From: Stenocarpella maydis
Lineage: Eukaryota > Ascomycota > Sordariomycetes > Diaporthales > Diaporthaceae
DNA: 64,000 bases
Direction: 5' to 3'
Assembly: GCA_002270565.1 (NCBI GenBank)
Contig: NQMI01000044.1
Location: 1 to 64,000, forward strand
Made by a program: the position numbers and the translations under genes. Numbering within the stretch: position 1 is the first letter of the stretch; each line of letters begins with the position of its first letter. Below the pieces are notes generated by a model. It was not told where the DNA came from. It did no database searches and saw nothing but the letters and a program-made list of their open reading frames with translations. Positions 22,270-32,332 of the stretch are shown piece by piece.

Positions 22270-23042
22270 GTTGACTGGGTAGCCCTGTGCAGCGTGGGCG
22301 CGGGCGTCTGAAACGATATCACCCCCTTCAAGGTATCAAAGGCGCATTTTCGAGAGCGAAGGAAATGGTCTGACGAAGTGACGCGCAAGGTAATGTGAAT
22401 GATGGAGCTCCGTCTGGGCCCTGGAGGGAGGTGTTCGACAATGAGTGAGAAAACGGGGGGGGTGTGTTTGTCGGGGGCCGCCAGCTGGAGGAAAGTTCCG
22501 CTTGAGATGCGCTAGGATAAGAGCTGGCCAGGGCAGGCAGGGCTGCAGGGCTGCAGTGGCTCCGCCCGTGCGTGGATTGGAAGACTGGCCGACTCGGCCC
22601 CGATGGACCGACCGATGGACCATGCGACAGAGCACTGCACGGCAGGTGTATCTACATTCTACCACGGAAGCCTTTTCCACGGTAGATAACCGTCAAGTGG
22701 CCTGGTATATTGCAGTCCGGATTCAAATGACCCGAAATCTGGAAGCACGGTCACCTAAGTCCAAGTGGCGATTCCATTTCATTGCCGCAGTATCGACGAG
22801 CGGTGTCGGTCGTAAGAATAATATACACGAGCCACGAGGCGCCAGTTGCCTAAGTGCAGTGACCTGCCAGTCCCTTGTGGCCTCCAAAAACAGTGTCTCG
22901 TTCACCCACACTAAAACCCCAGATATCCCCCAGATGGTCTTGTCCGGTATTCGCGGGCGGGTTCGTCGACTGTGGCGGGCACGGCGGGGCAACCGGTTAC
23001 CTGTCACCTGCTGCACGCCGTATAAGCTGTTGGCCTTGCGAG
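22270..23042. other. Intergenic: CID gene promoter and 3' flank of the small membrane-protein gene
   Basis: Both flanking genes are on the minus strand. No gene is supported within it. Confidence 0.55.
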
Positions 23043-23553
23043 CTAAGAAAAGCGGTCCCCTTTAGGACTCCGGAAAGGAGTAGAGCTCTCGTACTTGCTC
23101 TTGCCGCCGTAGAGCCGCTTATACTCCTCGTCAGACCGAGGCTCGCTTGGCGTCACCTCCTTGGCAGCCGTCTCCAGGCTTGGTCGGAAGGCGTGGTCCA
23201 CGCGGTTCTCGTCGTGCTTGGGGCGCTCCTTCTGGTGGTCGGCTCTGGTGCGGGAGCCACCCATGGCGGAGGCAGAGCCGGGGTGAGAGGGCACGTTCTG
23301 AGAATACTCAAGGGATTCGATCATGGACTTCTTCTTGCGCTGCTCCTCGAGGCGGGCCTGGCGGTCGGCATTGATGCTTCGCTTGGCGACAACATATGCG
23401 CCGGCGCCGGCTTTACAGGCGGTTTAGCCAAACCAGTGACTGGCATGATGAAAGACATGAAGACGACCTGTTGTGTCTGGTGGATGCGGCAGGGAGAAAA
23501 CATCAACATCACAGGGGACAGGCTTACCAACACACAGCGAGCCCCAACCCAGC
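23043..23553 (-). CDS. Small membrane-associated protein, DUF4748-like (start unresolved)
   Basis: The last exon (23410-23043) reads AGAGAYVVAKRSINADRQAR, then a charged tail with RSDEEYKRLYGGKSKYE. A 26-nt internal exon (23553-23528, bounded by CTACAG and GTAAGC) adds LGWGSLCV, giving GWGSLCVAGAGAYVVAKRS. That looks like one short membrane helix followed by a basic stretch, as in the small fungal proteins grouped as DUF4748, probably mitochondrial. The first exon, with the ATG, could not be placed; it should be very short and end two bases into a codon. An alternative reading starts at the ATG near 23588 (MTESVLTRSYLQAG) but needs a non-consensus GTTGGT donor. The function is unknown. The assignment rests on pattern memory, so treat the family name as tentative. 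Confidence 0.6.
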
Positions 23554-24143
23554 CTGTAGATATGACCTGGTCAGTACGCTCTCAGTCATTGTCGCTGCGG
23601 TGGTGCTGTGCTGACCAGAAAGACTTGACCTATTGGAGAAGCCTCGTCAGCAAGAGAAGCTCATGGCATAAGGGCCAGATTAATAGGAGACGGGGCGGGA
23701 CGTGCAGTGTTCATATTGCTATTCAGATGTAGACTTGAGGGTGAATGGTGTTGCCTGGCAGCAGGCACTTGATGTCGATTAAGGTGTGATGTCTGCCAGG
23801 TATTTATTGGCCAGGTGTGTCGGTCTGTCAGTCTGTCTATCAGAGGGGATAGATAGCACGAGTTAGCTGTGAATCGAATCGGAGTCCCGTCTTTCCAAAA
23901 AGTCGCGGGAGAGCTCCGTTAGCTCCCGCATTGCCTGCCCTGCCTGCCGCCAGCTACTGCAGCAACCAGCAGCTACTTACTGCACTAGTAGTGGGGCAGG
24001 TCTTCTACCACCATCAGGCGAGTTTATTAAGACAGTGCCAGTGCCAACTGCCTCGCACGATTGGCCCCTATTCATCCCATCTCTCCCCCTTCCAGCTGTC
24101 TGTGCGCGCGTGTACTCCGTATATGTGTATATATGTATATATG

Positions 24144-24145
<2 letters not shown>

Positions 24146-24198
<53 letters not shown>
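24146..24198. repeat. (AC)n dinucleotide microsatellite
   Basis: About 26 uninterrupted AC units follow a TATATGTATATATG stretch that continues the alternating purine-pyrimidine pattern from about 24117. It is non-coding. Confidence 0.95.
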
Positions 24199-24200
<2 letters not shown>

Positions 24201-24851
24201 TCAAAAAGGCCAAGGTATGTATAATCCAGCAAACTTCTTAGGACGCCCAGCATTTGAATCGGCATCGGCATCGGGCTGTAAGCCATCCCAGAGGATGTCG
24301 GGACAGCCAAGGAGCGTTGACCAAGAAGATGGGGAAGACTAGGCAGCCAGTCATTTGTTTATTTCTTTACGCATATCCATCAATCTAAATAGAGTCGCGG
24401 CGGACCCAAGGGTGGCCCGGCCAACCGTGTTTCAAGGCTGGCCACCTTCAATTTGGCCTCTGTGGGTGGCCTCGGTAGACAGACAGACAGAGTTGAGATG
24501 GACGGCGCAAACTAGGAGGATGGGGCACTACGTGATTGCTGTCTGTCATTATTTACATGCACAGTATCGCCACTGGCCCTCACACAACTCAGGCCTCAGG
24601 CTAGGCCGGAAACGTATCTAAACATAGAAAGAAAATGGCACGGCCACCAGCGACCAGGCCCAGAGCAGCAGCCCAGGTACCTGCATCTTGCCTAGGTACC
24701 TTATTCACGGCCTGGCAGCTGCAACGGTGAGCATGACTTGAGATTGTCAATTCGCCAACAAGAGACCAGACAGGCAGGCTTGAAGCGGGCCTCTGACGCA
24801 ATCCCTCAGGGCCAGCCCCAAAACACTGCCCGAATCTCCCTGCGCGCCGTG

Positions 24852-24900
24852 CAGTCTGCCAGCCAGTCTGCCAGCCAGTCTGCCAGCCAGTCTGCCAGTC
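24852..24900. repeat. 12-bp tandem repeat CAGTCTGCCAGC, about four copies
   Basis: Four near-perfect copies of CAGTCTGCCAGC run in tandem in non-coding DNA; the final copy is truncated to CAGTCTGCCAGT. Confidence 0.85.
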
Positions 24901-25437
24901 CACCAAGAAGACCCAACCACGCACACCCTTGCTCTGCCGGGTCAGGAGAAACAGAGGTGAGAAGGAGGGGCGGCCATTGTGCCGCGTTCAAAAGAATAAT
25001 AAAAAATAAAAAATAAAAAACCTTGGACGGGCAAACCCTGTTAGTGCGAGTACTTAAGTACATAGGTACCTGCCTACCTCCCTACCTGGTCTAGGTCTGC
25101 GTGCCTGCGTACATGTAGTAGGTGGTACGGAGGGAGCACATACCAGTATCGCATCTTAATACGCAGACTGCTTTCCATCCTCGCCTCTACTCAAGTCTAG
25201 CCTACCCAGTGCGCCTGGGGCCAACAGCCCCCCTTTTCCCTCTCTTGACGCTCACAAAAACAAACAACAGCCCGCTGCCTGGGCATCCTCACGCAAGTGC
25301 ATGCTTTCTGCGAGTCACTGCTCAATCTTGGAGTGATGGGCGCCCCAAGACCCAGAGCCCGAGTCCAAAGCCCACGCCCAACCCCAACTTCGACGAGCCC
25401 GCTCCCACTTCCACGCCCAAGAGCCCCACCGTCACCT

Positions 25438-25471
<34 letters not shown>

Positions 25472-25516
25472 TGGCGTCTTCCTCTCTCTTGCATACCACC
25501 TCGACAACACCAGGCC

Positions 25517-28500
25517 ATGGCGACTCCCCAAGAGGAAGGGGGCCCTGATGGGTCCTCCATCGTAAGTCCTACTCCCCTGTGCCCTGGTCATGTTTAGGGG
25601 CATCCCCGCCCTTCCTGTTTCCCTCCAGCATGAACGCCCTCTGGATGACTGACAACCGACAACAGAAACCCGTCTCCTCCCTCCGGTCGCACTTCGAGAA
25701 CATTGGCAAGGTCGGTGACCAGCCCCAGCCCCAGCCGCAACAACCACAGCCAGCTCAACCTCAACCCTCGAGCCGAAATGCCTCCCCAGGGCCACGCCCC
25801 GACAAGTCCCGGGACTCGAATGCGACCACCAAGGAGCCACCTCCCATACCTAGGCACAAGCCTGGCCTTGCACCTCCTCTTCCCAAGGAAAACGGCGTCG
25901 CCTGCTCTCCCGCGCGCAGCGCCTTCCCTCCTCCGCCGCTCACCCCACGTCCAGCACCAGCTCCCGCCCTCACCGTCGATCCTCCACAGTCCCCTCCCAA
26001 GGGCCGGTCTTTGAATATAGCTGTGAACGACCAGCCCAGCTTCCTGAACTCGGACGATATCATGAAGCCCGCTACCTCGCCGGCCGTGCCGGGCAAGAAC
26101 TTCAAGATCCCGAGTCGCTCGCGCACGCCGAACATCGATCCTCGAAAATCGCCAAAAGTCGTGGCCTTCAAGCCCCCTTCACCGCCTCCCCCTCGCCGGT
26201 CTGCCGAGCTTAGGCGGCAGCGCGAGGTCGACCCTGCGCCTCCGCCTCCCAACCGCTCTGGAAAGATGCTCATTAGGTCTAGAAATTCTTGGACGGCTGA
26301 CAGTGCGATGGAGCCGAGGAGGAAAATGCCCGACAAGGTATCCCCCTTCAGCAGTCCGCCTAGCAGCGGCTCCGCCAGCGTCGACGAGGGGTCTCCCCCG
26401 ACGCTGCCGCGGAGACCACACCCGCCGAAAGACCCCGTTGCCACAGCCAAGACTCTGCAGGTTGGATTCGACCCACCGCCGCTTCACCCGTCGATAGCGA
26501 GCAAGAGGAGGGATCGAGAGCTAGAGTTGGATGGACCCGCAAGGGGCCAGCTCACTCCGGACGTCACGGGGGAGCCACGGCCGACACTACCTGCGAGACC
26601 GCTTAGTATGACGATGGAGAAGTCAGGGCCACCATCTGAGAAAATACCGCCTCCCAGGCCTCCGAGGCCAGGGGCTCCGGCTTCGAGTCTAGCAGCGGCC
26701 CCGGCAGCAAACCAGAAGCGAACCGTTTCAACGCCTATTGCGCAGCACCCACCACCAGCAATGTACGGCAGGGCAAACACAGTGTCTCACAGAGGCGCCG
26801 ACAGGCTGCCCGCTGAACCCAGAAAGCCCGCGGCATCCAGCGTTGCTCACGGCGAGACGCGCAATGCGGACTCACAGGCCATCGCACTCGCCAGGTCTGC
26901 AGAGTCGCCTGCGACTGTTCATGGAGTATACCCGGATACCTCAAACACGAATAGGCGGCCTCCCTTCATGAAACACGGGCAACAGGAAATCGTGACCAAG
27001 TCAGACGCGAGAAATTTCGATGCATGTGGCGATCTCGTTTGCACATCAGGGCATCTTACTAGGGTGTGGAGCCTGAGGGACGGGGAACTCATCATGAGCT
27101 TCGCACACGGTGAGGGACTGAAGGCCACGGCTGTGAGCTTCAAACCTGGCTTGAACGTCGACGAGGAAGGAAAACGGCTATGGATCGGAAATAACAATGG
27201 GGACCTGATGGAGGCGGACATATTGACGCAAAGTCTTGTTTCGACCAAAACGGGCGTCCACCAGAGGAATGAAGTCGTCAAGATATATCGGCACTTCAAC
27301 GAGCTGTGGACCTTGGACGAGGCAGGGGCCCTTCACGTCTGGGCCCCTGGGGCCGACGGGACGCCGGACTTGTCCGGTCACCCACACCAGTCGTTCCGAG
27401 TGCCCAGGGGCCACACATTTTCCATGGTCGTCGGTGACGAGCTTTGGCACGCCGCGGGCAGAGAGATTCGCGTATTCCTCCCGACGCCTGATGGCAAGGC
27501 TCAGTTCCAGGTGCTTCTTCGCTCGCTATTTCAAGACGCCGCCGGCGATGTCACTGCAGGCGCGCTGCTGCCCTCTGATCCCAACAAGGTTTTCTTCGGT
27601 CACAGCGACGGCAAAGTCACTGTATATTCCAAGAAAGACTACTCGTGTCTGGAAGTCCTCAACGTCAGTACGTTCAAGATCAACTCGATGTCAGGGATCT
27701 GTGGCAACATCTGGGCAGGGTACAGCAACGGCAGGGTGTCTGTCTACGACGTCCACCAGAGCCCGTGGGTTGTCAAGAAAGAGTGGCAGGCGCACAACGA
27801 ACCCGTGCTCAAGATTATCGCCGATCGGTCGAGCTCATACAGGCTAGAAAGGCATCAGGTCCTTTCCTTGGGTGCGGACAACATGATCCGGGTGTGGGAC
27901 GGCATGCTGCAAGATGACTGGCTCGAAACGGAAATGAAGGCCAAAGACGTGCAGTACTGCGACTTCCAAACGCTGAAGGCCATGATAATGACATGGAATG
28001 CCGGCGCTTCTACACCCAACAGCCTGCGGTATTCTGAGTCGGATTCTGTCTTCATACAGAATTTGCTACAAGGCAGCGGGTCCCCAGACATCTTGATCTT
28101 CGCCTTCCAAGAGCTCGTTGATTTAGAAGACAAGACCGCCACCGCCAAGCGGTTCTTCAAGTCCAAGAAGAAAGAATCAGACCAGGAACGCATGAGCCAT
28201 CAATACCGAGATTGGAGGGATTTCCTCATTAGGAGCCTGGATGACTACATGCCTGGGGATCTTTACCATCTCTTGCAGACTTCACACATGGTTGGTCTCT
28301 TCTATTGCATCTTCGTCAAGGCCGACGTACGAGATCGCATCTCGAATCTCAACACTGCCGAGGTCAAACGGGGCATGGGTGGTCTACACGGGAACAAAGG
28401 TGCTATCATAGTCCGCTTCATGGTTGACGATACATCCCTCTGCTTCTTTAACTGTCATTTGGCAGCAGGGCAGTCGCAAGCTCAAAGCCGCAATAACGAC

Positions 28501-29237
28501 ATTGCCGCGATACTTGAGGCTCCCATTCTTCCATCAGAGCGCGACCCAAGTGTCCGCATCGATAGCTATACCGGCGGTGGCGACGGCACCATGATCCTGG
28601 ACCACGAGCTTGTCATCCTCAACGGTGATCTCAACTATCGAATCGACACCATGAGCCGCGACACGGTGGTCATGGCGGTGAAGCAGGGCAACCTCCCCAA
28701 GCTTCTCGAGCGGGACCAACTCTTGGTGGCGCGCCGAAGGAAACCAGATTTCAAGCTTCGCGCATTTGAAGAGATGCCCATCACGTTCGCGCCGACATAC
28801 AAGTACGACGTGGGCACAGATAACTACGACTCGAGCGAGAAGAAGCGCAGCCCTGCATGGTGCGACCGTCTGCTCTTCCGTGGCAAAGGCAGGATACAAC
28901 AAATTGACTACCGGAGGCATGAGGTCCGGGTATCGGACCACAGGCCTGTCACGGGCAAATTCAAACTGACAGTAAAGAAAATATCGCCCAAGAAGAGGAC
29001 GATGGCGTGGATACAGTGTCAGCAGAGCTTCGAGGACGCGAATGCGGAGGAGCTCATGGTCGAGAAGTAAGTAATCTTGTCATGGCAGCCGCAGTCGCAT
29101 GTTGTGGGGCGCTAACAGATCGTATCAGGATGTACTACCTGACCGAGGTCATTGGATATGACACGGCAACAAGCCAGAGTCTGATCAGCGATCGATACAG
29201 CAGTAGCAGCAGCCATGACGGGGCCGTGGCGTGCTAG
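25517..29237 (+). CDS. Inositol polyphosphate 5-phosphatase with WD-like propeller
   Basis: It removes the 5-phosphate from phosphoinositides such as PI(4,5)P2. Three exons (25517-25561, 25666-29066, 29129-29237) give 1184 residues. The start ATG at 25517 (MATPQEEGG) splices in frame to KPVSSLRSHFENIGK; an ATG inside the intron is rejected. Residues about 30-460 are disordered and rich in Pro, with several PPRPPRP-type SH3-ligand motifs. A WD40-like propeller follows (GHLTRVWSLRDGELI, LWIGNNNGDL, NIWAGYSNGRVSVYDV, LSLGADNMIRVWDG). The catalytic domain has TWNAGAS, FAFQELVDLEDK, GLHGNKGAI, the motif LNGDLNYRID and SPAWCDRLLF, with SDHRPV near the end. The C-terminus is short and Ser-rich. There is no signal peptide or membrane span. 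This arrangement is known in fungal and plant 5-phosphatases. Identity is secure; the lipid preference is not shown. Confidence 0.94.
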
Positions 29238-30053
29238 ACAATCTGTTCAATCGGGGGGGCCTTGAGCCATCATGAATGGAGCGAATTGGCAGATGAAAAA
29301 CGAAACGATCACGACATCGAAGAAGCTCTTATACCCATGAAACGGGGGCAACGTCAACGATTCCAAGAGAGACATGGGCACGGCGCAAGAAGGCAGCATC
29401 AATCACGTTGGGTCAGGGTCAAGGGTCAAGCTGTGGCAACAGCTTCCATTAACCGCGGGGCGCGTGTTTTGAGAGAAGAAAAGCTTAGATTTGTAGCCCG
29501 GTGCTATAATGACCTTGGTGACACCGGGCCGAGAAGCAGAGCTCGGGTGGAGACCAAGGTGGCGGGCACTTCTTGGAGTGGGCGGGGGCCGCTTGTGGCG
29601 ATGACTCAAGCGAGCATATCCAGATATTGGGTTTGACGGTCTATGTGATTGACTACATAATTACTATTGTGAATAACGAGGGAATTGTCCCTTGTGGTCT
29701 CCATTCTGATGGCCGACCCACTTACTTTGGTTGTGCCGACCTGAGAAGTTTTGTGGCACCCATCCTCCTCCCCCCTCCCGTGGGGGCCGGCAAGACAATT
29801 AGAAGCGTGCGATGGCCAATGTTTATGCAATCACACCGCTGATGTGTGAGACGATTTGCGCAGCACATGCTTCGCAAAGCATCAAATAAAAGAGGATTAC
29901 TGCTGTGTAAGGAGAAAGTTCAAAAGCACAAGGGGCGGCAGGACGTCCGGGGGACCCAGAGGCTCTTCATCATCGTCTCCCAACCGCCATGACGACCACC
30001 GCCCCTGGTATACGCGAACGCCATCACCGCCCCCGTGGGGCCGGCCCCCTCCT
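29238..30053. other. Convergent 3' region
   Basis: The space between the stop of the 5-phosphatase gene (+) and that of the kelch gene (-). No coding sequence is supported. Confidence 0.6.
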
Positions 30054-30778
30054 TCAGGCCACCGTGTCTGGCCCCACCGCCCCGGCGCGCGTCTGGATGG
30101 CCTGCGGGGCAGGGCGCCCGCGGCGGTCGGCCAGCTCCGAGCGGATGGTCAGCTCCGAGCGGATGGTCACGGGGTTACCGCGGAGGGCCTGCTGCCGCGA
30201 GACTGCGGCAACAGGCTTCCGCTGGGGCGCCCTCAGCAGCGCCGAGAACCTGACCCGCCTCGGCTCACCCTGCTGTTGCAGCTGCTGGGGCAGCTGCCCC
30301 GTGGGCTGCCGCTGCTGCGGCCTCATGGTGGCCAGGGCGGCGCTGTCGATTGTGACGGGCGTCGCGTTGCCCTTGATGTGCACGCTGTAACGCTCCAGGG
30401 ACGGCCGGGCCAGAGGGGTGGACGGGATGTCGGCTGGGCGGTGTGCCTTCTTGCTGAGGCCCCCGATGGAGCGGGACACTAAGCTCTTCCTGCTGGCGTT
30501 GGACAGGCTCTTGGTGATGTCGGGGGAGTCCTGCTCGCGGTCCGGGTCTTTCCTGCTGGCGTCTGAGCTGCGCCTTCTCGTGTGGCGGCGGGTTGTTGTC
30601 GTGGGGGCGGTGAATATGGAGCTGGAGGGCAGGGCCCGCCGCCGGCAGCACAAGTAGTATATTCCGGCTATTAGGATGGGCAGGGCGGCCGATGACCCGA
30701 TTGAGATGCCCAGAATGGCTTGCCTCGACAGCCCCATCGTTCCAAAGCCCTCAGGGCTGTTCGGGCCGTCCTGGTTCG

Positions 30779-30809
<31 letters not shown>

Positions 30810-32332
30810 ACCATCATTATTATCGGTGCCCCCAGGGCTATCGTTGCTCGTGTCTGTGCCAGATCCTCGTGTAGCTGGGCGCATATGTCAGTCATGCCGC
30901 CGACATGGAGGAGCTCCCGAGGACGGTACTCATGTAGGGACTCACCAGGGCTGAACAAGCCTTCCACCTCATCACTTGCCCACTGGACCTTGTTCAGTCC
31001 TCCACCCTGATAGAACTGCTTCACAACCTCCGGGGTGTCATACGGCGCAGCATCACTGGTGTAACCATCTGTCCAGCGCAGTGTGGTCATGTCGAACACG
31101 CCAAGCCCTTGGGCCCATGGGTCCGGGTCGGAGAACTCTGCGGGATAGCCTCTGGAGGCGTCGGTCCCACCGACAGAGAGCAACTGGCGCTTGCCACTGC
31201 CCACCACGACGCACGCGTGATCGGCACGCGCGGTGGTGGCTCCGGGCTGCTCTGCCCTGGCGAAGACAAACCCGGGCAGGGACAGCACGAAGACCTCGTC
31301 AGAGACGGTGTTGTCGGCCACCAGGCCGCCGTACAAGAAGACCTCGAAGGTGTTATTTGGCCCGGGCACCCCCGCGGAACAAAAGCGCTGGCGTCCCGCA
31401 GGGATGGTGCCGGTGGCCGGCTGAGAGAAGAACTGCTTGGTAATCGGGTCGTAAAACGTTATATTGGCGAAGTCGACGAGCCGCGAGCCGCCCGACGTCC
31501 CGCCAAGAAGCAAGATGAGGCCGTTGGGGCCGAACGGTGCATGCTCGGCCCGCGCGTTCACGAGCGTGCGCTCGGTCGATGTGTTTGTCCACACCGACGA
31601 GCTCATGCCAAAGCTCACGAGGCCGGCCACGGGGATGTCGCTGCCCACGGAGCTGTTGGACTGGCTGGTGAGCAGCCCGCCCATGCAGTACCCGACCTCA
31701 TCGCCTTGGGTATATGCACACCCGACAGGCCGTGACAGCTCGTCAAAGATTCTTGGGTTCGATGGCGTCCTCTGGCTCCAGGAGCCACCCCCATTCCCAT
31801 CGGCCGAGAACTGCCATGCCTGGTCCGCAGGAGGCGGGTTGCCATCGGCAGCTGCCCCTCCCCAGGTCCAGAAGGAGTTTGTTGATTCGTCAGTCCATAT
31901 GGCCTGGCTGTTGAGAAGCGGTGCCGGCTTCGGAATGCCTTGGATTGGCACGGTCGAGTTGGTCCAGGACTCCCGGAGACTTATTGACAGTGTTGAGCGT
32001 TCTAGGCCGAGCTGTCAGCCGTGATATTCATTCACTAGTGGCATCATATCAACCGAAGGGTTCGATATGTTTTGTATCTCACCTTGAGTTGGACCATTAC
32101 TGCCCGGCTGCTGGCCTCGGCTGGCTTGTGATACCTCGCCGCCGTCAATGTATGCAAAGCCACCCAGGACTACCGCACCAGCAAAAGACCGACGAACGAA
32201 CCCAGACGAAGGGGCGCCGCTGTCTTGACGGCGGTGCAGGACTGCTGCAGATGCCACCCTCGCTTGGACCCACCACCAGGCTACCAGCCAGTATACACTT
32301 GCCACCTCAGAGAAGCACGGCTTTCTCATCAT
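30054..32332 (-). CDS. Kelch-type single-pass membrane protein
   Basis: Three exons (32332-32083, 32001-30946, 30865-30054) give 705 residues. It opens with a signal peptide (MMRKPCFSEVASVYWLVAWW..., likely cut after VASA). Kelch-like blades follow: GGFAYIDGGEVSQ, WTDESTNSFWTWGG, LILLLGGTSGG, FLYGGLVADNTVSDEVFVLSLP and LLSVGGTDASRG. Several N-x-S/T sites fit an extracellular domain. After a poly-Asn stretch (ten or more N) comes one membrane helix (AILGISIGSSAALPILIAGIYYLCC) and a basic, Ser/Thr-rich cytoplasmic tail of about 190 residues. This suits a cell-surface or secretory-pathway protein. Fungal proteins of this plan are common, mostly uncharacterised. The tail carries a perfect 18-nt tandem duplication (TIRSEL twice). 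The start ATG is followed at once by a second ATG. Confidence 0.85.
30133..30168 (-). repeat. Perfect 18-nt in-frame tandem duplication
   Basis: Two identical 18-nt copies (30133-30150 and 30151-30168) in the kelch gene duplicate the peptide TIRSEL in the cytoplasmic tail. Complete identity at all codon positions suggests a recent event. Confidence 0.9.
30781..30809 (-). repeat. (AAC)n repeat coding poly-Asn
   Basis: Ten TTG units on the plus strand read as AAC codons in the kelch gene and give a run of Asn just before the membrane helix. Confidence 0.9.

Larger units (their letters stand above)
23554..25516. other. Intergenic region with several simple repeats
   Basis: About 2 kb upstream of the 5-phosphatase gene. 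No gene is supported. It contains a CA microsatellite, a 12-bp tandem repeat and several CTAGGTACC/ACTTAAGTAC palindromes (24691-24700, 25051-25070). A CCGTCGCCGTCGCCGTCGCC run at about 25440-25470 lies in the probable leader. Confidence 0.6.

Noticed and set aside
24061..24342. Frames with poly-His-Thr or poly-Val-Cys
   Set aside because: They are translations of the CA microsatellite.
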